A DNA stretch of 64,000 nucleotides from Liolophura sinensis (GCF_032854445.1 NC_088304.1:31629732-31693731), one strand, 5' to 3'. Positions 23,323 through 34,675 are shown, numbered from the stretch's first letter. The notes: a model not told the origin generated them from the letters alone. Numbers and translations are program-made.

Positions 23323-23830
23323 TGATTCTGCAAGTTCTATTGATCTCAGAAAGGTGTATCTATATGTATATATGTGTGCTTGAAGTTTAATGTCTTACTT
23401 AACAATTTGTCAGCCATGTGGGCGACGAAGAGTCATTTAGGTGTGTGCACATATACTGTGTACACACCTAAATCTTCTCGTGCTGCAGGCCAAAGACACC
23501 CAACATGACACTGACACCGGGTCAGCCAGTCATGCTTCTTTGCTCTAACCCCTCCCTGCTAAGTGCCAGGCGAGTAAACAGCAAGTTCCATTTTTGGGGT
23601 ATGACACGACCAGGGTTTGATCCTGGAACCTCCCGATGCTCTAACCACTAGTTCACTGAAGCGGCCTTTTTAAAAGTGTTTTTTCAAAGTTTATTTGTTT
23701 AGGAGCTAAGGATTACATCAAAGCAGAAAAGTGTAAGTTTTAAGCACAAAAAGGTATATATTTTATGACCTCTATTTGTTTCTAAAAATGAACTTTTTCA
23801 AATGCATAATTTTCAGGTCCAATACAGCTC
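23323..23830 (+). repeat. Dispersed repeat DR1, split by a SINE-B insertion
   Basis: The left piece (CAAGTTCTATTGATCTCAGA AAGGTG) and right piece (AAGTGTAAGTTTTAAGCAC, ATTTGTTTCTAAAAATG) correspond in order to 43620-43770. A SINE-B copy lies between them, so DR1 was present before the insertion. Confidence 0.5.
23378..23668 (-). mobile_element. SINE-B copy
   Basis: Reverse orientation: GCTTGAAGTTTAATGTCTTA, CAATTTGTCAGCCATGTGG, ACACCGGGTCAGCCAGTCAT, CTCTAACCCCTCCCTGCTAA and head complement GGGTTTGATCCTGGAACC / GATGCTCTAACCACTAG. It contains a local inverted repeat at 23438-23472 (TTAGGTGTGT against ACACACCTAA). Confidence 0.85.
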
Positions 23831-23839
23831 CAAATTGTG

Positions 23840-24169
23840 GATAATATATACTTGTTACATCTGTCCTAATACTCAATTCTCTGGAATATGACAAATAAAA
23901 ATTTGTCAAAATGGTGAAACATCAACAATGTTTATTTGTTTATTTGTTTAGTCTATTGATTCATATTTAGCTGAGTGTGACATGCTGAGTGTGACATCAC
24001 TTTGAGTGTGACATGCCGAATGCTTATGTTTAGACCTCTACCTCTGCATATGTTTCACAAACCATGCAAATTCTAGTATACAATGTACACGGACATTATA
24101 CTGTAACTCGCCTAAATATTTGCAAGAAAAAATGCGTTTCAGAAGTAACATCATGCTGTCATCTACAGT
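23840..24169. other. AT-rich spacer with short direct repeats
   Basis: TTTATTTGTTTATTTGTTTA run near 23931 and three copies of GAGTGTGACAT at about 23974-24014. No gene seen. Confidence 0.45.
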
Positions 24170-24378
24170 CATGCTTCAACATTTTTGCATGTTTACAATG
24201 TATTTATTCAAGCATATTCTGAAGGCCTCATTCTGTGTAGACTGATAAAATTATATTTTTTGTCAATTCCTGAAATTGGCCAAACAAACCAATGTAGTTT
24301 TGTCTCCAAAATCTGATTATAAATATGCATAAATTGCACTGAAGTTTACTATTTATATGCGAAAATGCTGAGGAATTA
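24170..24378. mobile_element. MITE-like element, family M2 (copy 3, decayed)
   Basis: Interior matches the copy at 42820: TTATTCAAGCATATTCTGAA, ACTGATAAAATTA, CCAATGTAGTTTTGTCTC and ATGCGAAAATGCTGAGGAATTA. Ends are mutated. Confidence 0.65.
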
Positions 24379-25085
24379 GAATAGGTATCATGCCAAACTT
24401 GTTCACGTTTGAAATTTCAGGACAAATGCAGTTCTCATCGGATTTGTCCTTGCCGCTTTACTAGAGTGTAAAATTTTTTCTTTCCGTTCAAATTAACAAA
24501 CACACCAATAAAGTGTAGTTTTTTAATTGTTGGCAGTCAAAATAAACATGCAATCGACTAAAGATGCATTAACTGGGTGCCCAGTTCCATTTTTAAAGAT
24601 GAAACTAATCTGAATTTGATTAACTGTAACCAGCTTTGGCACAATACAGATCATATGATACAGCTAGATTTGGGGGACATTTGGTACCCAAACAACCTGT
24701 ATGGAAGAGGGCTATGCAATACCATACAGTATAGGTCAACGCAAGGGCAAAGCTAAATACAATGTGCATGTCATGTGAGTGAGACGGTTGTGAAACACAT
24801 TTCCAAATTTCAAAGAAAGACGGAAAATACCTGGGTGATAAATGAATAATTCTGAATGCAAATGATTCAATTTGTCACTGGTGAAAAAAAACCCCCAAAA
24901 ACAATAAATTAACTTCACCTAAGATATTAATTAAAACAGATGAACATTTGCAGGCTTATTAAGCCCTACTTGGAAAAAAAAGGCCAGGAATATCATTTCT
25001 ATTAGCAGAATGTGCCTATGCCTTTTTTGGGTGCTGTTTTTAAAACTGGTTGAATGAGGTAAAATGTCAAAGGTATGAAAATCCC
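24379..25085. other. AT-rich spacer
   Basis: No recognised feature. Confidence 0.4.
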
Positions 25086-25092
25086 AACTTAC

Positions 25093-25480
25093 CTCACGAT
25101 TATTATTATCCCGGGCTAATACAGTGGCTGAATGAAAATAGCAGTCGGGCTGCTTGTCTGGCGTGGACAGAACTGTTGGATGTGCATTGCGGTGATTCAG
25201 GGACACCGGTCGTTTTACACCCGCTGATCAATATCGCCAATTCTGTCCTCAAGCTTCGTAGCTGTCACTGGCGATGAGAAATTCCAGCACGCAGAGGGAC
25301 ATACTGCGGAAGGCTTGCAGAGTCCTGCCAAGCCCTGTGATTGAAAGCAATAGCAAACGCTTTGCTGTAAAGCGAGACTCGAAGTATCAGTGACGAATAT
25401 TACATGTGGTGCAGATGCCAGAACTGCATGCATGCAAACAAGGATCAGGTAGCGCACTCAGATCTGCAGCTGCTGTAGTA
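25093..25480 (-). other. CpG-richer patch with strong minus-strand splice donor (candidate exon or promoter)
   Basis: GC and CpG rise above the surroundings over about 390 bp. On the minus strand the patch ends in a consensus donor, CGTGAG then GTAAGT, with the last exon base at 25093. Upstream of the donor about 43 codons are open (peptide pieces STPDKQPDCYFHS and TVLARDNNNRE). The plus strand is open too (25050-25277, with acceptor-like GGGCTAATACAG), so strand and coding status are unresolved. It could be a first exon with promoter or unconserved sequence. Confidence 0.25.
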
Positions 25481-25754
25481 TTTCTCATCGTTTAGCTAAT
25501 CTACTTAATGATACTCAATACTCATTATATGGTCAAGTTCACAGCACATAATATAGTAGACATTTTGAAAGTAGTCCATTCAAATATTTCCTTTTTTATC
25601 TTTTTAAACTAAACAATGTTAAAAAAAAAAGTGAATTAATTTATCCTGAAACCCACTGATTACATTATTTTAGGATAATTCAGTGACATGCTGTGTTCCC
25701 CCAAAAGTAGTTGAAACTTTCCAATGCAACTCTACATATTTGAATATCACAACC

Positions 25755-25932
25755 AATGTTCTTGAGTACGACATAAAAGGCCAATTAAATGAGGAGGTCT
25801 TTCAGCAACCTGCAGATGGCCGTGAGTTTCCACAGGGCTCTGCCCAGTTTCCTTCCACCATAATGCTGGCCGGTGTCATATAAGTGAAATATTCTTGAGT
25901 AAAACACCAATCAAATAAATAAATAAATAAAA
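25755..25932 (+). mobile_element. SINE-A copies, two partial tails
   Basis: A first tail fragment (TTCTTGAGTACGACATAAAA GGCCAATTAAAT) is followed directly by a longer piece with GGTCTTTCAGCAACCTGCAG, ACCATAATGCTGGCC, ATAAGTGAAATATTCTTGAG and CACCAATCAAATAAATAAAT. Heads are absent. Confidence 0.85.
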
Positions 25933-26187
25933 GACCAATCAAATAAATGAATGAATATCACAGCTGAAATTACACATCTGCTGAAAAAAAAGAAAGAAAA
26001 AAGAAGTAAGAAAACAATCTCATTCTTGTTTTACAAAACTTGCAATTTTCTTTTTGAACAATTACATGTACAGTAGAGCAATTTTTTTTTATCAGTTTGA
26101 GTTTTTTTAAATTCCGCCTTTATTTACAAGACTATGCATTTTATTATCAGCCTAATATTGGGGAAATTTTTCCCTCCTGAATTATCG

Positions 26188-26305
26188 TATTTCACCTGAA
26201 GTTCAGAATGTAAAAATGCATTTTCAGAAGGGGCATTCAGGCCTTAAAATGACACTTTTGAGGCCAACATTTAAACTTTTCTGATAAGAAATTAATCAAA
26301 CTACA
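26188..26305 (+). repeat. Dispersed repeat DR2
   Basis: TATTTCACCTGAAGTTCAGA, AATGACACTTTTGAGGCCAA and AGAAATTAATCAA match 60483-60582 (TACTTCACCTAAAGCTTTGC, AATGATACTTTTGATGCCAA, AGAAATTAATTAA). Class unknown. Confidence 0.5.
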
Positions 26306-26339
26306 TAAACTTAGAAACAGCAGCAAGGCTGCCAAAGAG

Positions 26340-26722
26340 CTCATGAATGCAAAACTTCAGCTCAATACGTACAGTACTGAAATCGTGAATTTGGTAATTT
26401 ACCGGAATTAATATGTACACAGAGCATAAGAGATGGAACATCCCCCTTGTGTCAATGTACTTTATATGTGTGTAAAACTGCGGGTTACTACATGCTGTAC
26501 TCTTTGCGATACCATCCCTGACATTTTCTTTAACATTGATTTTAATAAAACAGACACTTAGTCAGGAATTCAGTGATTTACGGGACTTAATATGTACACA
26601 CTGAATCAACAATGAAATATCGTCCTCATGCTATTCTGCTCTACATGTGTGCAAACCCTGAGCTTGATACATGCAGTACATTTTAAAATACCACCCCTGA
26701 CATTTTGTTCCACATTGCTTTC
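26340..26722 (+). repeat. Diverged tandem copies of repeat DR3 (relative of the 164-bp array unit)
   Basis: Three spaced units starting near 26347, 26472 and 26649 share TGCAAAACTTCAGCTCAATA / TGTGCAAACCCTGAGCTTGA and ATACCACCCCTGACATTTT. The same core (GCAAAACCTCAGCTCAATAC, CATCCATAACATATACCTT) makes up the homogeneous array at 40411-41263. Confidence 0.55.
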
Positions 26723-26782
26723 CTGTTACTGGACCCTATGGCGACGCTCACGGTACAACATACATGTAAGCTACACCTGTAC

Positions 26783-26852
26783 TCTGATTTGTTTGATTGG
26801 TGTTTACGTGGTACTCAAGAATATTTCACTTATACGACAGCAGCCAGCACTG
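26783..26852 (-). mobile_element. SINE-A tail fragment
   Basis: GTTTGATTGGTGTTTACGTG, CAAGAATATTTCACTTATAC and GACAGCAGCCAGCA. The remainder is missing. Confidence 0.75.
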
Positions 26853-26896
26853 ACAGCACTTAATAACGAGCTAAGCAGGAGCTAATAAAATGGCGT

Positions 26897-27260
26897 TTAA
26901 CATGTCCCCATTCTTCAGTCATATGGGGAAGAGGAGTTATAAGGTGCATGTACACACACTGTGCCTTCTTGTGGCAGAGGGAGTCCAAGCCACCAATTTA
27001 AGTGCTATCACTACTGAAGTATCATGGCGATGACACCAGAAACAACACCCGGCCCAGTCATATTATACTGACACCGGGTCATTCAGTGATGTTTCCTTGC
27101 TCTAACATTTAAGTGCTAAGTGCTTGGTATATTCTTGCCAAGCTATGCAGAAAGAAGTGCCATACTTAAAGTCTTTGGTATCAGATCTGATCGCACTCTG
27201 AACTCCCTGCTTCCGACCCTCTAGTCTTATGTAAGTCCATGCCACCTACACTTGGTGATA
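26897..27260 (-). mobile_element. SINE-B copy, diverged
   Basis: Reverse orientation: CATTCTTCAGTCATATGGGG, CTGTGCCTTCTTGTGGCAGA, CACTACTGAAGTATCATGG, GACACCGGGTCATTCAGTGA, CTTGCTCTAACATTTAAGTG, TAAAGTCTTTGGTATCAG. The head near CGACCCTCTAGTC is decayed. Confidence 0.75.
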
Positions 27261-27468
27261 TGGCTTGATGCAATCTGAGGATGACGAACTTCCCACCTGA
27301 TGCCCTGCACTACGTTAGGTTAATTTGAAAGAGAAATCTGACTGATATGTCTGACAGACATACGGCATAAATCTAAGGCTACATGAAGAAACAGAAGCAC
27401 ATTGTCCACATACTGCCAGACTTACTTATCAGTTTCTTTTTTCCCTTGACTATTAACACAACTCATCC

Positions 27469-27620
27469 TTAAATTTGAAGCCACACCACTTTCAATCGTC
27501 TGAGTCGTTTCTTTTTTACATGAGATATGGTGTTATTCCAGTCTGCACGGAACCACAATGATGAAATCCCGCACAATGACACTCCATCACGGTGCAAGGT
27601 GTGATAACCGATAACAGAGA
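27469..27620 (-). CDS. Candidate terminal exon with basic C-terminus, function unknown
   Basis: On the minus strand the acceptor TTGATTTTATTCACCTGGCAG is strong. Two frames are open after it. The longer, entered after two bases, gives 49 residues ending at TAA and including YHTLHRDGVSLCG, LWFRADWNNT and a basic stretch SHVKKKRLRRLK. The other gives 34 residues and is Cys/His-rich. Neither was recognised. Chance cannot be excluded. Confidence 0.22.
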
Positions 27621-27739
27621 CTGCCAGGTGAATAAAATCAATAAGATAACAACAGTTATGCGTATCAAACTTAAAAAAATTTGTATTATAAAGCTGGAGC
27701 AGGCAATGACCAAACTATTAAGGTTTTTCATTATCACTA

Positions 27740-28866
27740 CAACACATTAAGTGCAAGTTCATATCTGGCCTTAGCAAATTTGTAGTTTCTGATCCCTCCC
27801 TCAGTGTTTATGGGGCTTAGTGGCATTGTAAAGTGGACAACAACACTTGTAATGAGTGAGTGTACAACATTTTCTGTAGGCATGGAAATGGCAATCGCGA
27901 CCTTTTTAGATCAAAGAAAGCAAGGGTTGACGTTGGGGAAAAGAATTTCCTTTGATTCACTTCAATACATCACATGCACAGCAGGTATAAGACATATAGG
28001 CACAGACGAAAAGTGTGAAGAAGGCCAATATGGCAGCCATCTTGGATGACAATGAGCAGAAGAAAGCAATCTCTGAACCAATGTCTCAACAATGCCAAAG
28101 AGTTACCCAGGTCTTAAAGCAACCCTTTATCTGATTCCAATAAATCACATTCATAGCATAAGCATGGATAAAGTCTGAGACAGACCAAGGATGAACAAAT
28201 TTCACATTTATTCATCAGCAATTTATGTGCATACATGTGCCACTATGTTTGGTCCCCTGAGCATTGGTATATATATATATATACAAGAAACTCAAGTACA
28301 TTGCTGAAGTCCTGAACTGTACATTAATATTATAAGCTGACTGATCCACCCTTTTTCCTTCAACAATGTTCTGCATACACCATATGGGTTCTTAATCTAT
28401 CTTACTGGATGTTTCCAATACAGGGCTTTCAAAATGACCAGGTAGCAGTCTACAGACAGAGGCCTATGATAAATCTTGTTCAGGCAGCTGCCCACTTTGG
28501 ATAATTAGACCTTCACACTCAACAGCAACGTTTGTGTTAGGATCAGATATAAAGGCGTTTGATGGCTTTAACCGGTCAGTTTTTGACCTACATTTACAAG
28601 TAAACCTGTTGTATTCAAGAAAAGTGAAAATACCTAGAGCTCTAGTGCTGCATCACCAAATCAGAAGACTGATGACACCAAATACATTACGTCCACATTG
28701 ACAAAATTTTATTTTAAGTTATAACACTAACTTTAAGCGTCAAGTTTTGAACTACATGACCTGTAATTAATTATTATACTGATGAAAACTGTAAACTTAC
28801 CTTTATAACTACAGCGAGCGCTGCCTCACCGAATCAAAAGACTGATGACACCAAATAGTATTAACC
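27740..28866. other. Spacer with (TA)n
   Basis: An 81-codon open frame at 27804-28049 ends in the sequence AATATGGCAGCCATCTTGG, a motif I associate with dispersed repeats. (TA)n at 28269-28283. No gene supported. Confidence 0.4.
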
Positions 28867-28909
28867 TTAACAACAAACCTTACACGCAGATAGTGGGTGC
28901 ACCCCAGGG

Positions 28910-29330
28910 TGCAGTCCCCTCATCAGAGGATACTCAGAAACTGAAGTTGATTCCAGTGTCAACAAAGTGAAATTTGAAGACTGTCCTTTGGGACTCCTCC
29001 GGAAAAACAGGACTACTAAAGTCGTGTCCAACAAACAAATACGTTTTATAACCACTTATCACAATCGTCAAAGGAATATTAGAAACATCCTTAACAAATA
29101 CTGGCATCAGCTTGAAGGAAATAAAGACTCTTCGTCCTCTATTCGGCTATCATAGAGGCAAGAACCTACGTGAAATCCTGCCTAAATCTAAATTATAGCA
29201 TATGCTAACTTTATCTCTGTCGTGTGCTCCTGATGAGGGTAGGCGCGAGCACTACATGCCAAACATACCCGAAAGACTGTAAACATAGTCATGTACAGAT
29301 TGACCCAATCTCCAATGCTATGACAACCCA
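28910..29330 (+). pseudogene. Remnant of a Penelope-like retrotransposon ORF
   Basis: The plus-strand translation contains IRFITTYHNRQRNIRNILNK followed by YWHQL, and after a frame shift near 29153-29156 GKNLREILPKSKL. This order (F-T-T-Y-N-x3-x-N-I-x-x-I-L-x-K-x-W, then N-L-R-D-I-L-x-x-A-K-L) is what I know from the region after the reverse transcriptase of Penelope-like elements. A following stretch, STTCQTYPKDCKHSH near 29251, may be the start of the Cys-containing linker to the GIY-YIG nuclease. The reverse transcriptase is absent and stops break the frame, so the copy is dead. Family assignment is from memory of the motif. Confidence 0.55.
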
Positions 29331-30766
29331 TTCACTTACTTATATACAGAGCTGTCTCGTTCAGTCTTGTACTATTTACTCAGCTTGGTGTAATGGACAG
29401 GGTCAAGTCTACCCCAGTTAAACTGTGGGTGTGGTGTACAGGACCAGTTTTTTCCCTGAGATCTAAAGGTTGACAACAAAAAATTCACCGTTTAAAATAA
29501 ACATAATCTTGTACTGCTGTAAACAAGAAATTCACTTTGATACATCAAATGGCTGCAAAAAAAGACAGGCAGTCCTGGCAAACATGACCTGGTATTATTA
29601 ACTCTGGTCAATAACTATAATTTCACGTCTTTCAGACACGTGTCCATCTTGTTTAGGATCAGGCTGCCTCCTTATACTTTCTGGCATTCACTGGATGGGA
29701 TTATTTTCAACAAAAGAAAACCATGTTAACAGCAAAGCTTTATTGACAACCTGTCGTGCCCATTTCCGTTTCATTACTGGGTCTTAGAAGATCGATCAGC
29801 TTCAATAAGATGTCCGGAGATGGAAAAAAAAAAAATTCTGCAGTTATCTGCAGCATTTGCAGAGAAAACTGCACATAATGAGGGCTTTAAGCATTCCCGT
29901 TCACATTTTGTTACACTTTTCAATTTTTCCCATTGATGTTGTTCAGTCTACTCTGTCATTCTGAGCTCTCTACCAGACATCCTACAACTCCCATAAAGGA
30001 TTAAAGGAAGTTAAAGTAGATGACCATGGTAAAGAATTTATCATTCCATTCCACTCATGATCACGAATGCCAAATACACGCCATGTCTGAAATGTTTACC
30101 ATGGGAACCTTTACTGCCTGCTAAAGAGAACCCCGTTTTACGAAAATTCAAGGGTACCAAAAAATCAATTTTGTTGTTTTTATATATCTTCTGTGAAATT
30201 CTATGTAACTGTTGCCATGGCTTTCATGAAACCCTTGGCGACATTATTTCACACATACATATAGATTAATTCTCAGCATGATGCTCTTTTTTATGCTGAC
30301 CAGAGTTGACCAGAGTTAATAATACCAGGTCATACATCACAGGAAAATTATGTCCTCCTGGATTGTGAGATCCAGGAAAAACACCTGAAACAACGGTCTA
30401 TCAGACGACTCCTGTGTCTCTCCATTTTGAGGGAGACTTAAAACATTGCAGTAAAATATCCCAGTTAATACATTAAGTAATGATAAACACTAAAAACAAT
30501 ATCTGACTTACATGTTTAAAGATTAATTATCACCAGGCATGCATGGTCATAACAAGCAGTCGTCAATGCTTGTGGGGCCAGTTGCTTTTCAACTGTTCTC
30601 TTCCGCACATCTCCACATCACGTGGGAAAGTTCATCAAAAGCTTTCAAAAGGTTTTCGTTCTCCACCAATCATGGGAAGGAAGATTTAGTTAGTTAGTTA
30701 CATTTACTAGAATGTTCTTTAAAGGAAATTTCTAATTCATTTTTTGCTTTCAAAATGGTGACATTT
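29331..30766. other. AT-rich spacer
   Basis: No recognised gene; short A-run at 29824-29835 and a TAGTTAGTTAGTTA run at 30688-30702. Confidence 0.4.
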
Positions 30767-30966
30767 TTATGGGTGGAGGAAACAGGAGTGCCTGGCAGTA
30801 AACCATGAACTCACTGTTGGAAAATAGCCAGTTTTTGGGTGGAGGAAACAGGAGTGCCTTGCAGTAAACCATGAACTCACTGTTGGCAAATTGCCAGTTT
30901 TATGAATCAGGAAACAGGAATGCCTTGCGGTAAACCATGAACTCACTGTTGGCAAATTGCCGGTTT
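30767..30966. repeat. Short tandem array, 66-bp unit, three copies
   Basis: Three copies of GGGTGGAGGAAACAGGAGTG, CCTTGCAGTAAACCATGAAC and TCACTGTTGGCAAATTGCCA. Copies start near 30771, 30837 and 30903; the third has lost the GGGTGG start. Confidence 0.93.
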
Positions 30967-31103
30967 TAATTTTGCCATGAGCGAGAATTGTGACATAATT
31001 GTGAAAGGCAAACTGTCTCCAGTCAACTCCATGCAGAACCACACAAAAAATTGTCTTTGATTAATTGTTGCAGGCAAGACCCCTAGCAAAGAAAGAAATG
31101 AAA

Positions 31104-31339
31104 GCTTATTTGATTGGTGTTTCATGACATACACAAGAATATTACACCAATACAACTGTAGTCAGCATTTCATGTATATGGTGGGAGCAAACAGGACAGA
31201 GCCCAGGGGGATACCCACACAACCATCCACAGGCTGCTAGAAGACCTTCCCATGTACAGATGAGGAGGATAGTCAGCATGAGTTGGACTTGAACTCACAC
31301 CAACTGCACCGCCTAACCACCTCGGCCACGAAGGCCTCG
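31104..31339 (-). mobile_element. SINE-A copy, nearly full length
   Basis: Reverse orientation: TTATTTGATTGGTGTTTCAT, GTCAGCATTTCATG, GAGCCCAGGGGGATACC, ACCATCCACAGGCTGC, GTCAGCATGAGTTGGACTTG, AACTCACACC and head complement CTAACCACCTCGGCCACGAA. Part between the boxes is deleted. Confidence 0.9.
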
Positions 31340-31612
31340 TAAGGCAATCACTTTAATCCATTACATAGAAGGTTTATAATTTACATGCTCTCAAGAAAAT
31401 TATGTAAAGCAATACATGAACACACATGAATCATTTCAAGAATTTACAGTTTGGGGCTGAAGCTGAAGAGTTGGCAAATTTTTTCACCTCAAAGGAGACA
31501 AACAATACGTGTCTTGCAGGACTACCTGCATGGATGCCTTCTTAAAGTAAGAGAAAGACAAAAGTAAGGTTCATCATAAGGTTCATCATATGGACAACTG
31601 AAAACTATGCAT

Positions 31613-31647
31613 TTTGGAAAGCCCAGGATTAACGTTATGTATTTTGT
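31613..31647 (+). repeat. 35-bp block shared with 36316-36350 (inverted)
   Basis: TTTGGAAAGCCCAGGATTAA followed by CGTTATGTATTTTGT is reproduced in reverse complement at 36316-36350. It sits next to the foldback element on both sides but in a different module order. Confidence 0.8.
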
Positions 31648-31649
31648 CT

Positions 31650-32045
31650 TGAAAGGCATTCAAATATTTCAATACTATGGTGGGCTTTATGAGCCATACT
31701 GAATGTATCTAGGAACTCTGATGTCAGATCATCTTTTTTCTCCTAATATTCCCCAGAAGAAAGGGAATGTTTGAGAATATTATTTCAGTAATCTTTTATT
31801 CATGGTCAAAAAGAGTTATTCCAACATTCAGTGTCGTGATTAGACTTAGAAAGACTTCCTGTGACGTCAGAGTTCCTAAACTCTGATAGTATGGTCCCTA
31901 AAGTCCACCTTAGAATTCAAATGTTAGAATGCCTTTAACTCTTTTCACAAAAATCTAAAAAAAAGTAAATGAAAGCATATTTGTACACATTTTTAAGTGG
32001 TCTATTTAGTGATGCCTACTTCAATTTTTTAGAGGTCTTTTCCAT
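31650..32045 (+). mobile_element. Foldback MITE-like element, family M3 (copy 1)
   Basis: Internal arms of about 72 bp are inverted repeats: 31655-31726 (GGCATTCAAATATTTCAATA to GATGTCA) against 31862-31933 (TGACGTCAGAGTTCCTAAAC to GAATGCC). The whole block matches 35629-36010 in reverse orientation. No coding capacity. Class unknown; a non-autonomous DNA element is likely. Confidence 0.7.
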
Positions 32046-32139
32046 TAACTTTCTAATTCTTCCGCTTAGGTCCATGACCAAGGCATTTATGGGTACTCAG
32101 AAACATTGCAAGTAAATTATGTAACTTTTTACCCCCCAC

Positions 32140-32250
32140 TTTTACAGGCAAATGAACCTTATAAAACTTTCATGCAGACGCTTACATTTTCCCAGTAGTA
32201 TATGATATACTACCTTCCCAACAAACCTCTAACACTTTTCTAAAATCAAC
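32140..32250 (-). repeat. Dispersed repeat DR1 (reverse copy)
   Basis: The reverse complement gives GGTTTGTTGGGAAGGTAGTA, ACTGGGAAAATGTAAGCGTC and TTCATTTGCCTGTAAAAGTG, in the same order as DR1 at 63538-63665. Confidence 0.45.
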
Positions 32251-32259
32251 AGAATTCAA

Positions 32260-33840
32260 AAACAAAAATTTTCCTGCATGAATACACAGCAGCAGACGCC
32301 ATAGTCTGTATCAACAGGAGAAATTTCAAAACTAGTGACATAATCAATAGAGTGATCGATAACTTAATCAGTATACTTCAGTGATCACTTGTCTTGTAAT
32401 CTTTCCCCACCCCACAAAATTTGCTGCAACAAAATCCTCCCTTCCTCTTCCCCTGAGGCAAATTTCTATCATTCACTTTTCAAGATTATAGGTTCATCCA
32501 GTGCTCTTGTCATCGTAATTGAAATAAGCGGGATGAAAGTTTTCTCGATTATGCGTTTAGTTTTTGTTAAGAGCCAATTAACTCGCTGAAAATGGCCCAT
32601 AGGTACCATTCTATTTTCTTTTAATACAGTCTCAATCTTGTTCTATTCAGCAAATTAACGTTTTTATGAGACAAATGCCAATAAAGCCAGAATTAAATTT
32701 CATGCCACAAAAAAAAAATCCATTTCATAAATGCATACCATGATGTTGATGTCATTTGATCACAACAAGCAATTTTGACTAAATTTAATGACGAAGCGTA
32801 ACTGATTTTGTAGGCTGCTGCTTTCTTACTGCACTTTAAGAATCATAACATCACCTAGACCGAAGACTGAAAAGCTCATTAGTATTCATAAATGTTAGCC
32901 GGTACATGTCAAAAACTTAAAACAAGAAGTACAAAAAACAGTATGTTTCATGAATTGCCACCCTCACCTCCCCACAACCAAACCCAAAAGAAAGTTTAGT
33001 GTTGTGTTTTTTTTTCCAATACCACACACTGCTTTTGAGTTTTAATGCTGATTGTTCAGTTAGACATATAATAATCTTGTCTCATATAGAACAAATGTAA
33101 TTAAAACATGCCAGAAATTTTACAGAAAATAAAAGGAAAAATCAATACAAAGTAATCACAATGTTATACATAACCAGTTCTGTAATGTGCAATATCAAAG
33201 AAATTTTATACCTTAATTCCTTATTATTCATCCCTGTTAAACCACAAACGAAGTTTCTGCATTATGAATGCGCTTAAGGACATAAACATGTAATGAGCAA
33301 GATGTTTTTTGTGTTTTTTTTTTATCAAGTAATGTGAACACTCTTGTGATACATTTGCACGGCTGAGTCTCCAAGACAGCAAGACCTAGACAAGATCTAA
33401 TTCCTGCGGATTCCTCTTTCCAAGAAATACGCTTAACTATTGGTCTGCTTACAGAATTAAATGTCGAGTTTTTCACAGCTTACCTGAAAATCACTTTACA
33501 TGTTCAGGTTGCCATAGAGACCAGACTTTCATATGAGCTTAACTGGACAGTTAGAGCCCAGAAATGTACATGCATTTGCAAATCAAGTCTGTATTCAAAG
33601 CCTTTGAGAATGACAGAGTGTAAATAGTTCCCCAGACATTGCACATGGCAGGAATATATGTATCCCTATTATACCCTCTACGGATCAAGACAGCTTTTAA
33701 AAGGGAGGCATTCTGAAAACACTGTGCAAAACCTGCTCCCTTACTGCTTCTCTGAGCTTAAAAACCGGGAATATGAAACTTGCTTAAGAAATACCTGCAT
33801 TATCATTCACATAATAAAGATTACTTTCAATGAACTGCTG
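32260..33840. other. AT-rich spacer
   Basis: A consensus minus-strand donor (CAG then GTAAGC) is near 33479-33487, but all three frames upstream of it have stops within 50 bp. No gene supported. Confidence 0.4.
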
Positions 33841-33843
33841 TAA

Positions 33844-34111
33844 TTTATTTATTTATTTGATTGGTGTTTAATGCCGTACTCAAGAATATTACACCTATAC
33901 AATGGCGGCCAGCATTATGCTGGGAAGAAATCGGGCAGAGCCCGAGAGATACCCACAACCATCCACATGTTGCTGTCAGACCATCCTACGTAAAGCTGGA
34001 GAGGGTAGTCAGCTTGAGCTAGATTTGAACTGACAGCGACTGCAATGATGAAAGACTTCTGGGTCATTGCGCTGTGCTGGCGTCCTAACCCTCTCAGCCA
34101 CAGAGGCCCAA
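33844..34111 (-). mobile_element. SINE-A copy, full length
   Basis: One of the most complete copies: TTTATTTATTTATTTGATTG tail, GCCGTACTCAAGAATATTAC, GGCGGCCAGCATTATGCTGG, GCAGAGCCCGAGAG, AACCATCCACATGTTGCTG, GAGCTAGATTTGAACTGACA, CTTCTGGGTCATTGCGCTGT and head complement CTAACCCTCTCAGCCACAGAGGCCC. Confidence 0.95.
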
Positions 34112-34555
34112 AAATGCTTTGAAGGAGAAGATGAAATGTATATGTACATGTATGTATGCATCAATAAAGTATCCCATAGAAAGTTCAAAAGGCACAACAT
34201 TTTTGTGATGCAGCACAAACAAGATATAGCAGTTCAACATAAGCAAAGGGATGCACTGACAGTAGAAAGCATTGCCACATTATCAGTATTATCCAATCAG
34301 GCATGCATTATTTCTACAATCTGAGGACTTGTCTTTTGCCTTAGTTTTAATTATATGTGTGTGGGTACAAATTTAAGAAATAATGTTTCTGCTACGGGTG
34401 CCTTATGGCAGTTTTTGTAGTCAATAAGGCGGATGAGGTTATAATTTCAGGACGGAAATTAATTTACTACAGGTAATCTTATAATAAAACATGAAAAACT
34501 CCAGTCATGCAAACAACTTCATATCCGTTGGAAGATCCCAGTAAAGTCATTCTAA
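34112..34555. other. Spacer
   Basis: An open frame at 34067-34324 starts in the SINE head and is not convincing. Confidence 0.4.
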
Positions 34556-34675
34556 ATAGCACGCGCCCTGTAACGTCATACAAACCACGCTAAACCATGC
34601 GCCCTGCAATGTCACACACCACGCGAAACCACACGCCCTGCAATGTCATACACACCACGCTAAACCACTGTGTCT
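34556..34675. repeat. Short tandem array, about 40-bp unit, three copies
   Basis: Three imperfect copies of GCCCTGCAATGTCATACACA CCACGCTAAACCACAC, starting near 34563, 34599 and 34638. Confidence 0.88.

Noticed and set aside
28797-29055. Minus-strand exon ending at the strong donor AAG/GTAAGT near 28804
   Set aside because: The region is better explained as the antisense of a Penelope-like remnant, and the frame upstream of the donor contains stops.
33479-33660. Minus-strand exon at donor CAG/GTAAGC
   Set aside because: All frames have stop codons within about 50 bp upstream of the donor.
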